DNA from: CAVXXB01 sp963765585
Lineage (GTDB): Bacteria; Calditrichota; Calditrichia; JAJRVZ01
NCBI GenBank assembly: GCA_963765585.1
Contig: CAVXXB010000012.1
Location: 496,001-560,000 of the forward strand
DNA length: 64,000 nt
Reading direction: 5' to 3'
Made by a program: the position numbers and the translations under genes
The notes under the pieces: generated by a model
The model's input: the letters and a program-made list of their open reading frames with translations, nothing else
Databases searched by the model: none
Told to the model about the DNA's origin: nothing
Shown here: piece by piece, positions 10,536-19,263 of the stretch
Layout: each line of letters opens with the position of its first letter
Numbering within the stretch: position 1 is the stretch's first letter

Positions 10536-10823
10536 ATGGCAAGATCAATTAAAAAAGGCCCGTATATAGCGACCCACTTAATAAAAAAGATAGATCAGCT
10601 AAATACGGAAAATAAAAAAAGTGTAGTGAAAACCTGGTCACGTCGTTCCACGATTCCACCGGATTTTGTAGGACATACAATCGCAGTTCACAATGGAATT
10701 AAATTCATTCCGGTTTATGTGAGTGAAAACATGGTAGGTCATAAATTAGGCGAGTTTGCGCCTACGCGCACATTTAGAGGACACGGCGGTAAGCTGGCAG
10801 AGCGGGTAACCCGCATAAAGTAA
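10536..10823 (+). CDS. rpsS: Ribosomal protein S19
   Basis: Small-subunit head protein that contacts S13 and tRNA, 95 residues. MARSIKKGPYIATHLIKKI at the start and HNGIKFIPVYVSENMVGHKL in the middle are diagnostic, as is the C-terminal FAPTRTFRGHGG. AGGAG lies six bases before the ATG. Confidence 0.96.
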   Translation: MARSIKKGPYIATHLIKKIDQLNTENKKSVVKTWSRRSTIPPDFVGHTIAVHNGIKFIPVYVSENMVGHKLGEFAPTRTFRGHGGKLAERVTRIK

Positions 10824-10841
10824 TAAGTTTGGAGATTAGTG

Positions 10842-11186
10842 ATGCAAGCGCGAGCAAAAACAAAATATATTCGCATGTCACCCAGGAAAATTGCACGGGT
10901 TCTGGACTTTGTACGTGGAAAACGGGTAGACGAAGCCTTGGATAGTTTACATTTTACACCAAAAATTGCGGCAGAACCGATTGAAAAAACAATCCGTTCG
11001 GCGGTAGCAAATTTGGGCAATCTGGAAGAGGGACAACGGCTGGATTTGAACGAGATATACATAACTGAAGCGATAGTTGAACAGGGGCCGACGCTTAAAA
11101 GATTCAGACCTATGTCAATGGGACGAGCCGGCAAAATCCGTAAACGTACCGCACATTTAACTATAGTAATTGAAGATAGCAAGTAG
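10842..11186 (+). CDS. rplV: Ribosomal protein L22
   Basis: Exit-tunnel protein, 114 residues. Two adjacent starts are possible, GTG at 10839 and ATG at 10842. The GGAG at 10831-10834 sits seven bases before the ATG and only four before the GTG, so the ATG is preferred. The tunnel hairpin KRFRPMSMGRAGKIRKRTAH is conserved, as is the N-terminal block KYIRMSPRKIARVLDFVRGK. Confidence 0.95.
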   Translation: MQARAKTKYIRMSPRKIARVLDFVRGKRVDEALDSLHFTPKIAAEPIEKTIRSAVANLGNLEEGQRLDLNEIYITEAIVEQGPTLKRFRPMSMGRAGKIRKRTAHLTIVIEDSK

Positions 11187-11195
11187 GAGTGTACT

Positions 11196-11828
11196 TTGGG
11201 ACAAAAAACACATCCAATAGGTTTCAGACTCGGGATTATTAAAACCTGGAATAGTAATTGGTTTGATCAGCGGAATTTTGCGAACAAACTTGAAGAAGAT
11301 CTTAAGATCAGAAAATATGTTCGTAACCGTCTGGAAAACGCTGCTGTATCTAAGATCGCCATTGAGCGGACAGCAAAAAAAATAATCCTGACTATTCATA
11401 CTGCCCGCCCTGGTATTGTTATTGGCAAGCGTGGCTCAGAAGTCGATAAATTGCGGGAAGAATTGAAAACGATTTCAGGTAAGGATGTGCAAATAAATAT
11501 CGCCGAAATAAAGCGCCCTGAGCTGGATGCCTATCTGGTTGCTCAAAATATTGCCAAGCAGCTGGAAGGGAAAATTAGTTTCCGCCGTGCAATGAAAAAG
11601 TCAATAACCTCGACTATGCGTCTTGGTGCAGAGGGCATTAAAATTGTATGTTCTGGCAGGCTTGGCGGTGCTGAAATGGCGCGTCGTGAAGAATATAAAC
11701 AAGGCAGAATTCCATTGCACACGCTGCGTGCGGATATTGACTATGCCAGATATACCTCACACACAACCTATGGTTGTATCGGGGTCAAGGTGTGGGTCTG
11801 TAATGGTGAAGTGATTGGAAAACGCTAA
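11196..11828 (+). CDS. rpsC: Ribosomal protein S3
   Basis: Small-subunit protein at the mRNA entry tunnel, 210 residues. The start is TTG, giving the family N-terminus MGQKTHPIGFRLGI, with TAGGAG upstream. The KH domain carries PGIVIGKRGSEVDKL. The C-terminal domain has GRLGGAEMARREEYKQGR. The protein stops soon after GCIGVKVWVCNGEVIG and so has almost none of the C-terminal extension seen in enterobacterial S3. Confidence 0.96.
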   Translation: MGQKTHPIGFRLGIIKTWNSNWFDQRNFANKLEEDLKIRKYVRNRLENAAVSKIAIERTAKKIILTIHTARPGIVIGKRGSEVDKLREELKTISGKDVQINIAEIKRPELDAYLVAQNIAKQLEGKISFRRAMKKSITSTMRLGAEGIKIVCSGRLGGAEMARREEYKQGRIPLHTLRADIDYARYTSHTTYGCIGVKVWVCNGEVIGKR

Positions 11829-11847
11829 AATATTGGAGTAGTTACCT

Positions 11848-12258
11848 ATGTTAATGCCGAGAAGGGTAAAATACCGTAAGAAACAGCGTGGTACCATGAA
11901 AGGTAATGCAAATAAGGGTCATTATATTGCATTTGGTCATTATGGTATGAAGGCAATGGATTCGGCTTGGATAACCAGCCGTCAGATAGAAGCAGCCCGT
12001 GTTGCGATGACCCGATACATAAAACGTGGTGGTAAAGTATGGATCCGAATTTTTCCGGACAAACCTGTCACGCAAAAACCGGCTGAGACCCGCATGGGTA
12101 AAGGAAAAGGCGCTCCCGAATATTGGGTAGCGGTTGTAAAAACCGGTCGAATTTTGTTTGAAATTGAAGGCGTACCGGAAGAGATCGCCAAAGAAGCAAT
12201 GCGTTTGGCTTCTCATAAATTACCGATAAAGACCAAGTTTGTAGTGCGTGAGAGATAA
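11848..12258 (+). CDS. rplP: Ribosomal protein L16
   Basis: Large-subunit protein near the A-site tRNA elbow, 136 residues. Starts MLMPRRVKYRKKQRG, the common family form, so the upstream of two in-frame ATGs is used. The block RMGKGKGAPEYWVAVVKTGR is conserved. RBS GGAG lies about ten bases upstream. Confidence 0.96.
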   Translation: MLMPRRVKYRKKQRGTMKGNANKGHYIAFGHYGMKAMDSAWITSRQIEAARVAMTRYIKRGGKVWIRIFPDKPVTQKPAETRMGKGKGAPEYWVAVVKTGRILFEIEGVPEEIAKEAMRLASHKLPIKTKFVVRER

Positions 12259-12269
12259 GAGGTCTACAT

Positions 12270-12494
12270 ATGAAAACAAGAGATGAAATATTGAATTTAT
12301 CACAAGATGAATTGGCTGATAAGCTGGTAGAACTGCAAGAGGAAATGGCTAATTTAAAGTTGCAGCAAGCAACACATCAAATTACCAACCCACTTCGCAT
12401 CAGAATAGTTCGACGTGATATAGCCCGTATTAGAACGCTGAAAGCAGAGTTTGATAGTGGAATACGGTCTTTTAACAAAGTTGAAAAGGAATAA
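12270..12494 (+). CDS. rpmC: Ribosomal protein L29
   Basis: Small helical protein near the exit site, 74 residues, slightly longer than the 63-68 typical for the family. The first helix SQDELADKLVELQEEMANLK and the second helix with IRIVRRDIARIRTL are as expected. Spacing of 11 nt after rplP and 7 nt to rpsQ. Confidence 0.94.
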   Translation: MKTRDEILNLSQDELADKLVELQEEMANLKLQQATHQITNPLRIRIVRRDIARIRTLKAEFDSGIRSFNKVEKE

Positions 12495-12501
12495 ATTTGT
12501 C

Positions 12502-12762
12502 ATGGAAAATAACCGTGGACTGCGTAAAGTAAGAGTCGGCGAAGTCATTAGTAATAAAATGGATAAATCCATATCTGTTGCTGTTGTCAGACGTGTAAAA
12601 CATCCGGTTTATAAAAAATTTATCAAGCGTACGATTAAGATGATGGCCCATGATGAAAAAAATGACTGCAATGAAGGTGATGTCGTAAAAATCATGGAGA
12701 CAAGACCTCTAAGTCGTAATAAAAGATGGCGTTTAGTCGAAATCATTGAGCGCAAAAAGTAG
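12502..12762 (+). CDS. rpsQ: Ribosomal protein S17
   Basis: Primary 16S-binding protein with an OB fold, 86 residues. A longer opening from 12451 would overlap the end of rpmC. The ATG at 12502 preceded by AAGGA at the end of rpmC is preferred and gives MENNRGLRKVRVGEV. Conserved motifs are MDKSISVAVVRRVKHPVY and GDVVKIMETRPLSRNKRWR. Confidence 0.95.
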   Translation: MENNRGLRKVRVGEVISNKMDKSISVAVVRRVKHPVYKKFIKRTIKMMAHDEKNDCNEGDVVKIMETRPLSRNKRWRLVEIIERKK

Positions 12763-12774
12763 AAGGTGAATTAA

Positions 12775-13143
12775 ATGATTCAGGAATATACGAGACTGAA
12801 TGTTGCGGATAATTCCGGCGCAAAAAGCGTTATGTGTATTAAATTGCTGGGCGGATCCAAAAAGAAATATGGTGCAGTAGGTGACATCATCGTGGTATCT
12901 GTTAAAAATGCAATTCCTGGCGGTCAGGTAAAAAAAGGTGAAGTTTCACGCGCGGTTATTGTCCGGACAAGTAAAGAAATCAGACGCAATGATGGCTCGT
13001 ACATCCGGTTCGAAGACAATGCAGCGGTTTTACTGGACAATCAGAATGAACCACGTGGAACGCGTATTTTTGGCCCGGTCGCAAGAGAACTGCGCGAAAA
13101 AGAATTTATGAAAATTGTTTCACTGGCACCAGAAGTGTTATAA
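12775..13143 (+). CDS. rplN: Ribosomal protein L14
   Basis: Large-subunit protein at the intersubunit bridge, 122 residues, the standard length. MIQEYTRLNVADNSGAKSVM and RGTRIFGPVARELREKEFMK are diagnostic. ATG start behind AGAAGGTG. Confidence 0.96.
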   Translation: MIQEYTRLNVADNSGAKSVMCIKLLGGSKKKYGAVGDIIVVSVKNAIPGGQVKKGEVSRAVIVRTSKEIRRNDGSYIRFEDNAAVLLDNQNEPRGTRIFGPVARELREKEFMKIVSLAPEVL

Positions 13144-13160
13144 ATCACGGGATATATAAA

Positions 13161-13475
13161 ATGCATGTAGTAAAAAATGACACCGTAAAAATCTTAACCG
13201 GAAAGTATAAAGGAAAAACCGGAAAAGTACTTAAGGTATTTCCAAATGAAAACCGGGTCGTTGTTGAGGGTGTAAATATCATTAAGCGACATACCAAGCC
13301 GTCTCAGAAAAATCAACAAGGCGGAATTGTCGAAAAAGAAGCACCGATTAATGCTTCAAACGCAATGGTGATTGATCCCAAAACAAGCGAACCAACCAGA
13401 ATCGGGTATAAATACCTGGAAGACGGCTCCAAGGTTAGGATTAGTAAAAAAAGCGGTGAGATTTTAAGCAGTTAA
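13161..13475 (+). CDS. rplX: Ribosomal protein L24
   Basis: One of the two assembly initiators of the large subunit, 104 residues. The KOW motif NDTVKILTGKYKGKTGKVLK is at the N-terminus and RHTKPSQKNQQGGIVEKEAP in the middle. It follows rplN and precedes rplE in the usual spc order. Confidence 0.96.
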   Translation: MHVVKNDTVKILTGKYKGKTGKVLKVFPNENRVVVEGVNIIKRHTKPSQKNQQGGIVEKEAPINASNAMVIDPKTSEPTRIGYKYLEDGSKVRISKKSGEILSS

Positions 13476-13491
13476 TTCAATGAGGCTGTAA

Positions 13492-14049
13492 ATGAGCGAA
13501 TATGTTTCAAGAGCTTTTAGTAAATACAAAGAAGAAATCGTCCCACACATGATGAAAAAGTTTGGGTATGATAACATCAATCAGGTGCCTAAGGTTGTCA
13601 AAGTTTCACTCAACCTGGGTATTGGTGATGCAAAACAGGATACGAAGCTTCTGGATAGCGCGATGGCTGACCTGACTATTATTAGTGGTCAAAAACCCGC
13701 GATCACAAAAGCAAAAAAAGCGATATCAAATTTCAAACTTCGTGCAGGTATGCCGATCGGATGCCATGTGACATTGCGCAGACAAAGAATGTATGATTTT
13801 CTTGATAAATTCATATCAATCGCTGTTCCGCGTATTCGTGACTTTCGTGGACTCTCCGATTCTTCGTTTGATGGACGCGGTAACTATTCAATTGGTGTAA
13901 AGGAACAGATTATCTTCCCGGAAATCAATGTCGATAAAATCGACCGGATCCGTGGGTTGGATGTCACCTTTGTGACCAACGCAAATTCAGATGAAGAAGC
14001 TTTTGAATTGTTGAAATCATTTGGAATGCCATTTAAAAAGCAAGCATAA
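13492..14049 (+). CDS. rplE: Ribosomal protein L5
   Basis: 5S rRNA-binding protein of the central protuberance, 185 residues. Landmarks are VPKVVKVSLNLGIGDAKQD, FKLRAGMPIGCHVTLRR and RDFRGLSDSSFDGRGNYS. The C-terminal DVTFVTNANSDEEAFELL is intact. Full length with no frame problems. Confidence 0.96.
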   Translation: MSEYVSRAFSKYKEEIVPHMMKKFGYDNINQVPKVVKVSLNLGIGDAKQDTKLLDSAMADLTIISGQKPAITKAKKAISNFKLRAGMPIGCHVTLRRQRMYDFLDKFISIAVPRIRDFRGLSDSSFDGRGNYSIGVKEQIIFPEINVDKIDRIRGLDVTFVTNANSDEEAFELLKSFGMPFKKQA

Positions 14050-14066
14050 ATCTACAGGAGAGTGTT

Positions 14067-14252
14067 TTGGCAAAGAAAAGCATGATTGTTAAAGCAAATC
14101 GGGAAAAAAAGTTTCAGGTGCGAGACTATAATCGTTGTCGCCGATGTGGTCGGCCACGGGCATATATGCGCCAGTTTGGTATTTGCCGCATTTGTTTTAG
14201 AGAACTCGCTCTCATGGGAGAAATTCCCGGAATAACTAAAGCGAGTTGGTAA
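14067..14252 (+). CDS. rpsN: Ribosomal protein S14, zinc-binding type
   Basis: Small-subunit head protein, 61 residues: the short, zinc-binding (C+) form, not the long zinc-free form. The four ligands are in CRRCGRPRAYMRQFGICRIC, two CxxC pairs. TTG start, with CAGGAG upstream and the family N-terminus AKKSMIVKANREKKF. Its presence in the spc cluster is the ancestral arrangement. Confidence 0.95.
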   Translation: MAKKSMIVKANREKKFQVRDYNRCRRCGRPRAYMRQFGICRICFRELALMGEIPGITKASW

Positions 14253-14271
14253 TAATATTGGGAGTTAAAAA

Positions 14272-14670
14272 ATGTCTGTAACTGATCCTATTGCTGATTA
14301 TTTATCGATTATTAGAAACGGCTACAAAGCGAAGTTTGACTTTGTTGATGTGCCGGCTTCAAAAATAAAACGGCAAATAACAAAAATTCTTATCGAACAG
14401 GGATATGTCAAAAAATATATTCTGATCGATGATAACCTGCAAGGTATCCTGCGTATCTGGCTCAAATATGATGAAGCAGGTGAGCCGATTGTAAATATTT
14501 TAAAACGTGTGAGTACGCCAGGCCGTCGCACTTATGCCGGGGCAACAAAAATGCCGCGTGTAAAAGATAATCTGGGTATTGCGATTATGACCACACCCAA
14601 AGGGGTGATGACAGCTCGTGAGGCTGGCCGTTTAAATGTTGGTGGTGAAGTATTATGTTATGTGTGGTAG
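14272..14670 (+). CDS. rpsH: Ribosomal protein S8
   Basis: 16S central-domain binding protein, 132 residues. The N-terminal TDPIADYLSIIRNGYKAK and the C-terminal segment GIAIMTTPKGVMTAREAGRL with a terminal CYVW are conserved. S8 represses the spc operon in E. coli; no comparable operator was recognised here. Confidence 0.96.
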   Translation: MSVTDPIADYLSIIRNGYKAKFDFVDVPASKIKRQITKILIEQGYVKKYILIDDNLQGILRIWLKYDEAGEPIVNILKRVSTPGRRTYAGATKMPRVKDNLGIAIMTTPKGVMTAREAGRLNVGGEVLCYVW

Positions 14671-14690
14671 TTTTTTAAGGAGATATTCCT

Positions 14691-15227
14691 GTGTCACGTA
14701 TAGGTAAACTTCCGGTTAATATTCCGGATAAGACAGAAGTTAAGTTCGAAAACCATATCCTGTCCTGCAAGGGTCCCAAAGGTGAACTATCCAGAACAGT
14801 TAATTCTGAAATGCTGGTAAAAATTGAGGATGGTTCTATCAATGTTAGTCGTCCTTCAGACTCCAAACAGCACAGAGCCCTGCATGGGCTGACCCGTTCA
14901 CTAATTGCCAATATGGTCCAGGGTGTATCGGTAGGATATGAGAAAAAACTTCAGATTGAAGGTGTTGGTTATCGCGGTGAAATGAAGGGTGCCAATCTTA
15001 ACCTGACTGTAGGTTATTCGCATCCAATCCTGATCAATTTCCCGGATACAATTAATGTTTCATGCCCAACACCAAATGAAATCATTGTACAGGGTTCTGA
15101 TAAAGAACTGGTTGGGCAGGTAGCTGCAAAAATACGCAGTTATAAAAAGCCGGAACCATATAAAGGTAAGGGTATCCGGTATTCAGATGAGCATGTGCGC
15201 CGTAAAGCCGGCAAGACAGGTGTTTAA
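14691..15227 (+). CDS. rplF: Ribosomal protein L6
   Basis: Large-subunit protein near the GTPase centre, 178 residues. The start is GTG, eight bases after AAGGAG, giving MSRIGKLPVNIPDKTEV. The second repeat contains KLQIEGVGYRGEMKG and the C-terminal signature PEPYKGKGIRYSDEHVRRK is intact. Confidence 0.96.
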   Translation: MSRIGKLPVNIPDKTEVKFENHILSCKGPKGELSRTVNSEMLVKIEDGSINVSRPSDSKQHRALHGLTRSLIANMVQGVSVGYEKKLQIEGVGYRGEMKGANLNLTVGYSHPILINFPDTINVSCPTPNEIIVQGSDKELVGQVAAKIRSYKKPEPYKGKGIRYSDEHVRRKAGKTGV

Positions 15228-15252
15228 CCATTTGTAATGTGGGAATAATAAA

Positions 15253-15588
15253 ATGAGTAAGATTCGCAGAAAGAAAAAAATGATTGGTACGGCTGAGCGC
15301 CCGAGATTGGTCGTATATCGCAGTCTGAAACACATATATGGTCAGTTGATAGATGATGTTTCACATCAGGTGCTTTTATCTGCTTCAAATTTGTCAAAGG
15401 ATTTAAAGCCAGAGGTAAAAAAAGCAAAAACAAAAACCGATGCCAGTTTTGTTATCGGAAAAAATCTGGGCGAAGCTGCAGGTAAAAAGAAAATTAAAGA
15501 TGTAATATTTGACCGCAATGGATATCTCTATCATGGGCGAGTAAAGGCCTTTGCTGATGGAGCTCGTGAGGGCGGATTAAAATTTTAA
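15253..15588 (+). CDS. rplR: Ribosomal protein L18
   Basis: 5S rRNA-binding protein, 111 residues, a little short because the basic N-terminal arm (MSKIRRKKKMIGTAERPRL) is abbreviated. SLKHIYGQLIDDVSHQVL and the C-terminal YHGRVKAFADGAREGGLKF are conserved. Confidence 0.95.
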   Translation: MSKIRRKKKMIGTAERPRLVVYRSLKHIYGQLIDDVSHQVLLSASNLSKDLKPEVKKAKTKTDASFVIGKNLGEAAGKKKIKDVIFDRNGYLYHGRVKAFADGAREGGLKF

Positions 15589-15606
15589 ATTTAAGGAGAT
15601 TCTGGA

Positions 15607-16113
15607 TTGATCGATAGAATTAACCCTACGGAATTGGATCTAAAGGAAAAAGTCGTACACATAAATCGTGTCGCTAAGGTGGTTAAAGGTGGTCGGCGAT
15701 TCTCATTTAACGCGATCATTGTAGTCGGTGATGGTAATGGTCATGTGGGAGTTGGCCTTGGTAAAGCACGCGAAGTTACCGGTGCAATTGCCAAAGGTAC
15801 TGAGAATGCAAAGAAAAATGTGTTCCGCGTACCTTTGATTAAAGGAACCATCCCCCATCCAGTTATCTCAAAATATGGCGCTGGTAAGGTGCTTCTCAAG
15901 CCAGCATCGGCTGGTACGGGTGTGATTGCCGGCGGACCGGTTAGGGCTATATGCGAATCGGTGGGAATACAGGATATATTAACCAAATCACTTGGATCTT
16001 CAAATCCACACAATGTGATTAAAGCCACCGTCCGCGCTCTTACTTCACTGATGGATGCAGACGGTCAGGCTAAAAAACGCGGACTTAGTGTGGCCCAAAT
16101 ATATCAGGGATAA
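15607..16113 (+). CDS. rpsE: Ribosomal protein S5
   Basis: Decoding-accuracy and mRNA-helicase protein of the small subunit, 168 residues. TTG start behind AAGGAG. The double-stranded-RNA-binding-like block VVKGGRRFSFNAIIVVGDG and GHVGVGLGKAREV are conserved, as is SLGSSNPHNVIKAT. Confidence 0.96.
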   Translation: MIDRINPTELDLKEKVVHINRVAKVVKGGRRFSFNAIIVVGDGNGHVGVGLGKAREVTGAIAKGTENAKKNVFRVPLIKGTIPHPVISKYGAGKVLLKPASAGTGVIAGGPVRAICESVGIQDILTKSLGSSNPHNVIKATVRALTSLMDADGQAKKRGLSVAQIYQG

Positions 16114-16144
16114 TCTATAAACGTGAGAATCTGAAGGCAGCATA

Positions 16145-16342
16145 ATGAAAGATAATAAATTAGTAAAAATAAAAATTACCCAAGTTCGAAGCATTATCAA
16201 TCGTCCGGGTGACCAGAAAAAAACTGTAGAAGCGTTAGGATTGCGACGTATGCATCAATCAGTTGTACAAGAAGCAACCCCGCAAATACTTGGCATGGTT
16301 AATAAAGTAAAACACCTGGTCCGGACCGAAGAAGTCAAATAG
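16145..16342 (+). CDS. rpmD: Ribosomal protein L30
   Basis: Small large-subunit protein, 65 residues. KIKITQVRSIINRPGDQKKT and the segment LGLRRMHQSVVQEATP match the bacterial family. Located in the normal place between rpsE and rplO; the stop lies 7 nt before rplO. Confidence 0.94.
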   Translation: MKDNKLVKIKITQVRSIINRPGDQKKTVEALGLRRMHQSVVQEATPQILGMVNKVKHLVRTEEVK

Positions 16343-16349
16343 AGGAAGA

Positions 16350-16790
16350 ATGATGGATTTAAGTAATCTAAAGCATGCCAAAGGGGCACGTAAAGATAAA
16401 AAACGTCTCGGACGTGGTCAAGGTTCGGGTACCGGGCTGACTGCAGGTCGTGGTGAAAAAGGCTACGGTTCAAGGGCCGGTTCGAAAAAACGCAGTTGGT
16501 TTGAAGGTGGTCAAATGCCGTTGCAGAGAAGATTGCCCAAATTCGGATTTGTAAATATCCACCGTAAGGATCGACAAGTGGTGAATCTTGATGCATTAAG
16601 CAAGATTTCCGGCGGTAAAGTGACCAATGAAACTCTGTTTGAAAATGGTCTGATAAAGAAAAAAGATGTACCGGTTAAAATTCTTGGTGATGGTGAATTG
16701 AAAGCAAAACTTGATGTAACGGTAAGTGCAGTCAGTAAATCTGCCCGCGAAAAAATCGAGAAACAGGGAGGCACAGTTACTTTATCATGA
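16350..16790 (+). CDS. rplO: Ribosomal protein L15
   Basis: Late-assembly large-subunit protein, 146 residues. The glycine-rich N-terminal arm (GRGQGSGTGLTAGRGEKG) and the motif FEGGQMPLQRRLPKFGF are typical. Two ATGs are adjacent (16350 and 16353); either fits GAGGAA upstream. Its TGA overlaps the secY ATG (ATGA). Confidence 0.95.
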   Translation: MMDLSNLKHAKGARKDKKRLGRGQGSGTGLTAGRGEKGYGSRAGSKKRSWFEGGQMPLQRRLPKFGFVNIHRKDRQVVNLDALSKISGGKVTNETLFENGLIKKKDVPVKILGDGELKAKLDVTVSAVSKSAREKIEKQGGTVTLS

Positions 16791-18115
16791 TCCTCAATAC
16801 CTTTAGAAATGTTTTTAAGATAGCGGAACTGAGAAAACGCATTGTCTTTACATTGGCGATTCTTGCTCTTGAGCGGATTGGTACTCTTGTTGTAACTCCG
16901 GGTATTGATACAACCGTGCTTGAAGAGGGATTCAAGCAATTGCAGGGCACCCTGTTTGGATTATACGACCTTTTTGCCGGCGGAGCGTTCAGTCGCGCTG
17001 CGGTATTCGGCCTGGGAATTATGCCTTATATCAGTGCATCGATTATAATTCAGTTACTTGGTTCTGTCATTCCCTTCTTTCAGAAACTCCAGAAAGAGGG
17101 TGAAGAGGGACGAAAAAAAATTACACAATATACCCGTTATGGTACACTGTTAATCTCGAGTATGCAGGCATACGGTGTCGCGATCTTTTTGCAGAATATT
17201 CAATTGGCTAACGGCCTTCGTGCTGTTCCGGATCCTGGAATTGGATTCATCCTGCTTACTATGATTTCTATGTCAACCGGTACGATGTTGATTATGTGGC
17301 TTGGTGAGCAAATTGATGAGCGGGGAATTGGAAACGGTATTTCACTGATTATTTTTATCGGAATTATCGCCAGTTTACCCAGTGCCCTGATGGAAGAGTA
17401 CACCCAGTTTTCAGCAGGACAACGAGGCTTGCTTTCTGAACTATTATTATTGGCTCTGGCGTTATTTATTATTGCAGCAATCGTATTGTTAACACAGGGA
17501 ACCAGACGAATTCCAATTCAGTATGCAAAACGGGTTGTCGGAAGAAAAGTTTATGGTGGGGTTAATACACATTTCCCGATGCGTGTAAATACCGCGGGTG
17601 TAATGCCGATTATCTTTGCCCAGGCAATTATGTTTGTTCCAAGTACCCTTATCACTTTCTTTCCTGAAAGTGACTTTATGGATACGGTTCAAAGATTGTT
17701 TTCTTATGATTCCTGGTTCTATTGGATATTGTATGGCGTAATGGTGGTGTTCTTTACGTATTTTTATACTGCCATCGCTTTGAACCCTGTTGATGTGGCC
17801 GACAATTTGAAAAAACAGGGTGGTTTTATACCGGGAGTACGTCCGGGTAAAAAGACTGCCGAGTTCCTTGATAATATTTTGACAAGAATAACATTGCCGG
17901 GATCTATTTTTCTGGCACTGGTAGCAATTATTCCAGCCTTTCTGGCTAAGTATTTTAAGATTCCATACAGTCTGGCATCGTTCTTTGGCGGCACCGGATT
18001 GCTGATTATTGTTGGTGTAGCTCTGGACTTTTTACAGCAAGTGGAATCACACCTGTTCATGCGCCATTATGATGGTTTTATGAAATCAGGAAGAGTCAAG
18101 GGTAGAAGAGGCTGA
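16787..18115 (+). CDS. secY: Protein translocase subunit SecY
   Basis: Channel subunit of the Sec translocon in the inner membrane, 442 residues with the expected ten hydrophobic segments. Landmarks are GIMPYISASIIIQLL in TM2, GNGISLIIFIGI, the cytoplasmic loop RVNTAGVMPIIFAQAI, and FYTAIALNPVDVADNLKKQG. The start overlaps the rplO stop by four bases. Unlike many genomes, no adk follows; map is directly downstream after 10 nt. Confidence 0.96.
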   Translation: MILNTFRNVFKIAELRKRIVFTLAILALERIGTLVVTPGIDTTVLEEGFKQLQGTLFGLYDLFAGGAFSRAAVFGLGIMPYISASIIIQLLGSVIPFFQKLQKEGEEGRKKITQYTRYGTLLISSMQAYGVAIFLQNIQLANGLRAVPDPGIGFILLTMISMSTGTMLIMWLGEQIDERGIGNGISLIIFIGIIASLPSALMEEYTQFSAGQRGLLSELLLLALALFIIAAIVLLTQGTRRIPIQYAKRVVGRKVYGGVNTHFPMRVNTAGVMPIIFAQAIMFVPSTLITFFPESDFMDTVQRLFSYDSWFYWILYGVMVVFFTYFYTAIALNPVDVADNLKKQGGFIPGVRPGKKTAEFLDNILTRITLPGSIFLALVAIIPAFLAKYFKIPYSLASFFGGTGLLIIVGVALDFLQQVESHLFMRHYDGFMKSGRVKGRRG

Positions 18116-18125
18116 TAAGCGTTCT

Positions 18126-18881
18126 ATGATATTTTTAAAAAGCCGGGATGAAATAAAGCGTATAAAAGAGGCAAATCAAATAATTGCCGAAGCGTTGATT
18201 TTCATAAAAAAATTTATTGAACCCGGAATCAGTACGGCGAGTATCGACGCAGAAGTCGAGAAATTTATTCTGAAGAAAAAGGCAAAGCCTTCCTTTAAGG
18301 GACTTTATGGGTTTCCAGCCGCCACTTGCATCTCAATTCAGGATGAGGTGGTTCACGGGATTCCATCAAAGAAACGCTTGTTAAAAGAAGGTGATATTGT
18401 CGGAATTGATGTCGGTGTTGAATTAAGCGGATTCTATGGCGATGCGGCATATACTTTTTCTGTCGGGAAAATAAGCCGGAATGTTGAAAATCTGATAAAG
18501 GTAACTGAAGAGAGTCTGTATTTGGGAATTGCCCAGGCAACTGGCAGTAACCGGATTGGTGATATTGGCTTTGCAATTCAGAGTCATGTAGAGCCCCACT
18601 CGTTCAGTGTGGTTAGAGAACTGGTAGGACACGGTGTCGGCAGAAAACCACACGAAGATCCTCAGGTACCTAACTTTGGATCAGCCGGAAAAGGTGAGCC
18701 TTTAAAGGTCGGAATGGTCCTGGCGATAGAGCCGATGATAAATATGGGACATTACGATGTGTTTTTTGCCAGCGATGACTGGACAGTAAAAACGAAAGAT
18801 GGCAAGCCATCGGCACATTTTGAGCACTCGATTGCAATAACAGATAACGGACCGGAAATTTTGTCAAAATTAGAGGAGTAG
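18126..18881 (+). CDS. map: Methionine aminopeptidase type I
   Basis: Removes the initiator methionine from nascent proteins, 251 residues. Metal ligands can be placed: Asp in VGIDVGVEL and FYGDAAYTF, His in GHGVGRKPHEDPQ, Glu in AIEPMINMG and Glu in FEHSIAITDNG. The substrate-binding His is in DEVVHGIPSKK. No N-terminal zinc or SH3 extension, so it is a type Ia enzyme. infA starts two bases after its stop. Confidence 0.96.
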   Translation: MIFLKSRDEIKRIKEANQIIAEALIFIKKFIEPGISTASIDAEVEKFILKKKAKPSFKGLYGFPAATCISIQDEVVHGIPSKKRLLKEGDIVGIDVGVELSGFYGDAAYTFSVGKISRNVENLIKVTEESLYLGIAQATGSNRIGDIGFAIQSHVEPHSFSVVRELVGHGVGRKPHEDPQVPNFGSAGKGEPLKVGMVLAIEPMINMGHYDVFFASDDWTVKTKDGKPSAHFEHSIAITDNGPEILSKLEE

Positions 18882-18883
18882 GT

Positions 18884-19102
18884 TTGGCCAAAGAAGAATC
18901 CATAAAAGTAGATGGAGTGATAAAAGAAACTTTGCCAAATGCGACGTTTATCGTCGGACTGGAAAACGGACATGAAGTACTTGCGCATATCTCTGGGAAA
19001 ATGCGCATGCATTTTATAAAAATATTACCAGGTGATAAGGTTAGTTTGGAACTATCACCATATGATTTAACCCGTGGTAGAATTATCTACCGTTATAAAT
19101 AG
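18884..19102 (+). CDS. infA: Translation initiation factor IF-1
   Basis: Single OB-fold factor that occupies the ribosomal A site during initiation, 72 residues, standard length. GVIKETLPNATFIVGLENGH and HISGKMRMHFIKILPGDKV are diagnostic. TTG start behind GAGGAG at the end of map. The family N-terminus MAKEESIKVDG confirms it. Confidence 0.96.
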   Translation: MAKEESIKVDGVIKETLPNATFIVGLENGHEVLAHISGKMRMHFIKILPGDKVSLELSPYDLTRGRIIYRYK

Positions 19103-19129
19103 TGATTAAAGATATTCAAGGACAATAAG

Positions 19130-19246
19130 ATGAAAGTTCAGGCCTCAGTAAAGAAAATATGTGATGGTTGTAAAATCATCAAAAGAAGAGGTGTCATCAG
19201 AGTTATTTGTAGCAAAAATCCTAGACACAAACAGCGTCAAGGTTAA
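19130..19246 (+). CDS. rpmJ: Ribosomal protein L36, zinc-binding type
   Basis: 38 residues, too short for a standard ORF listing but unmistakable: MKVQASVKKICDGCKIIKRR at the start and SKNPRHKQRQG at the end. The zinc ligands Cys11, Cys14, Cys27 and His33 are all present, so it is the C+ form. It occupies its classical place between infA and rpsM. Confidence 0.95.
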   Translation: MKVQASVKKICDGCKIIKRRGVIRVICSKNPRHKQRQG

Positions 19247-19263
19247 GAAAGAAGGAGACTGTT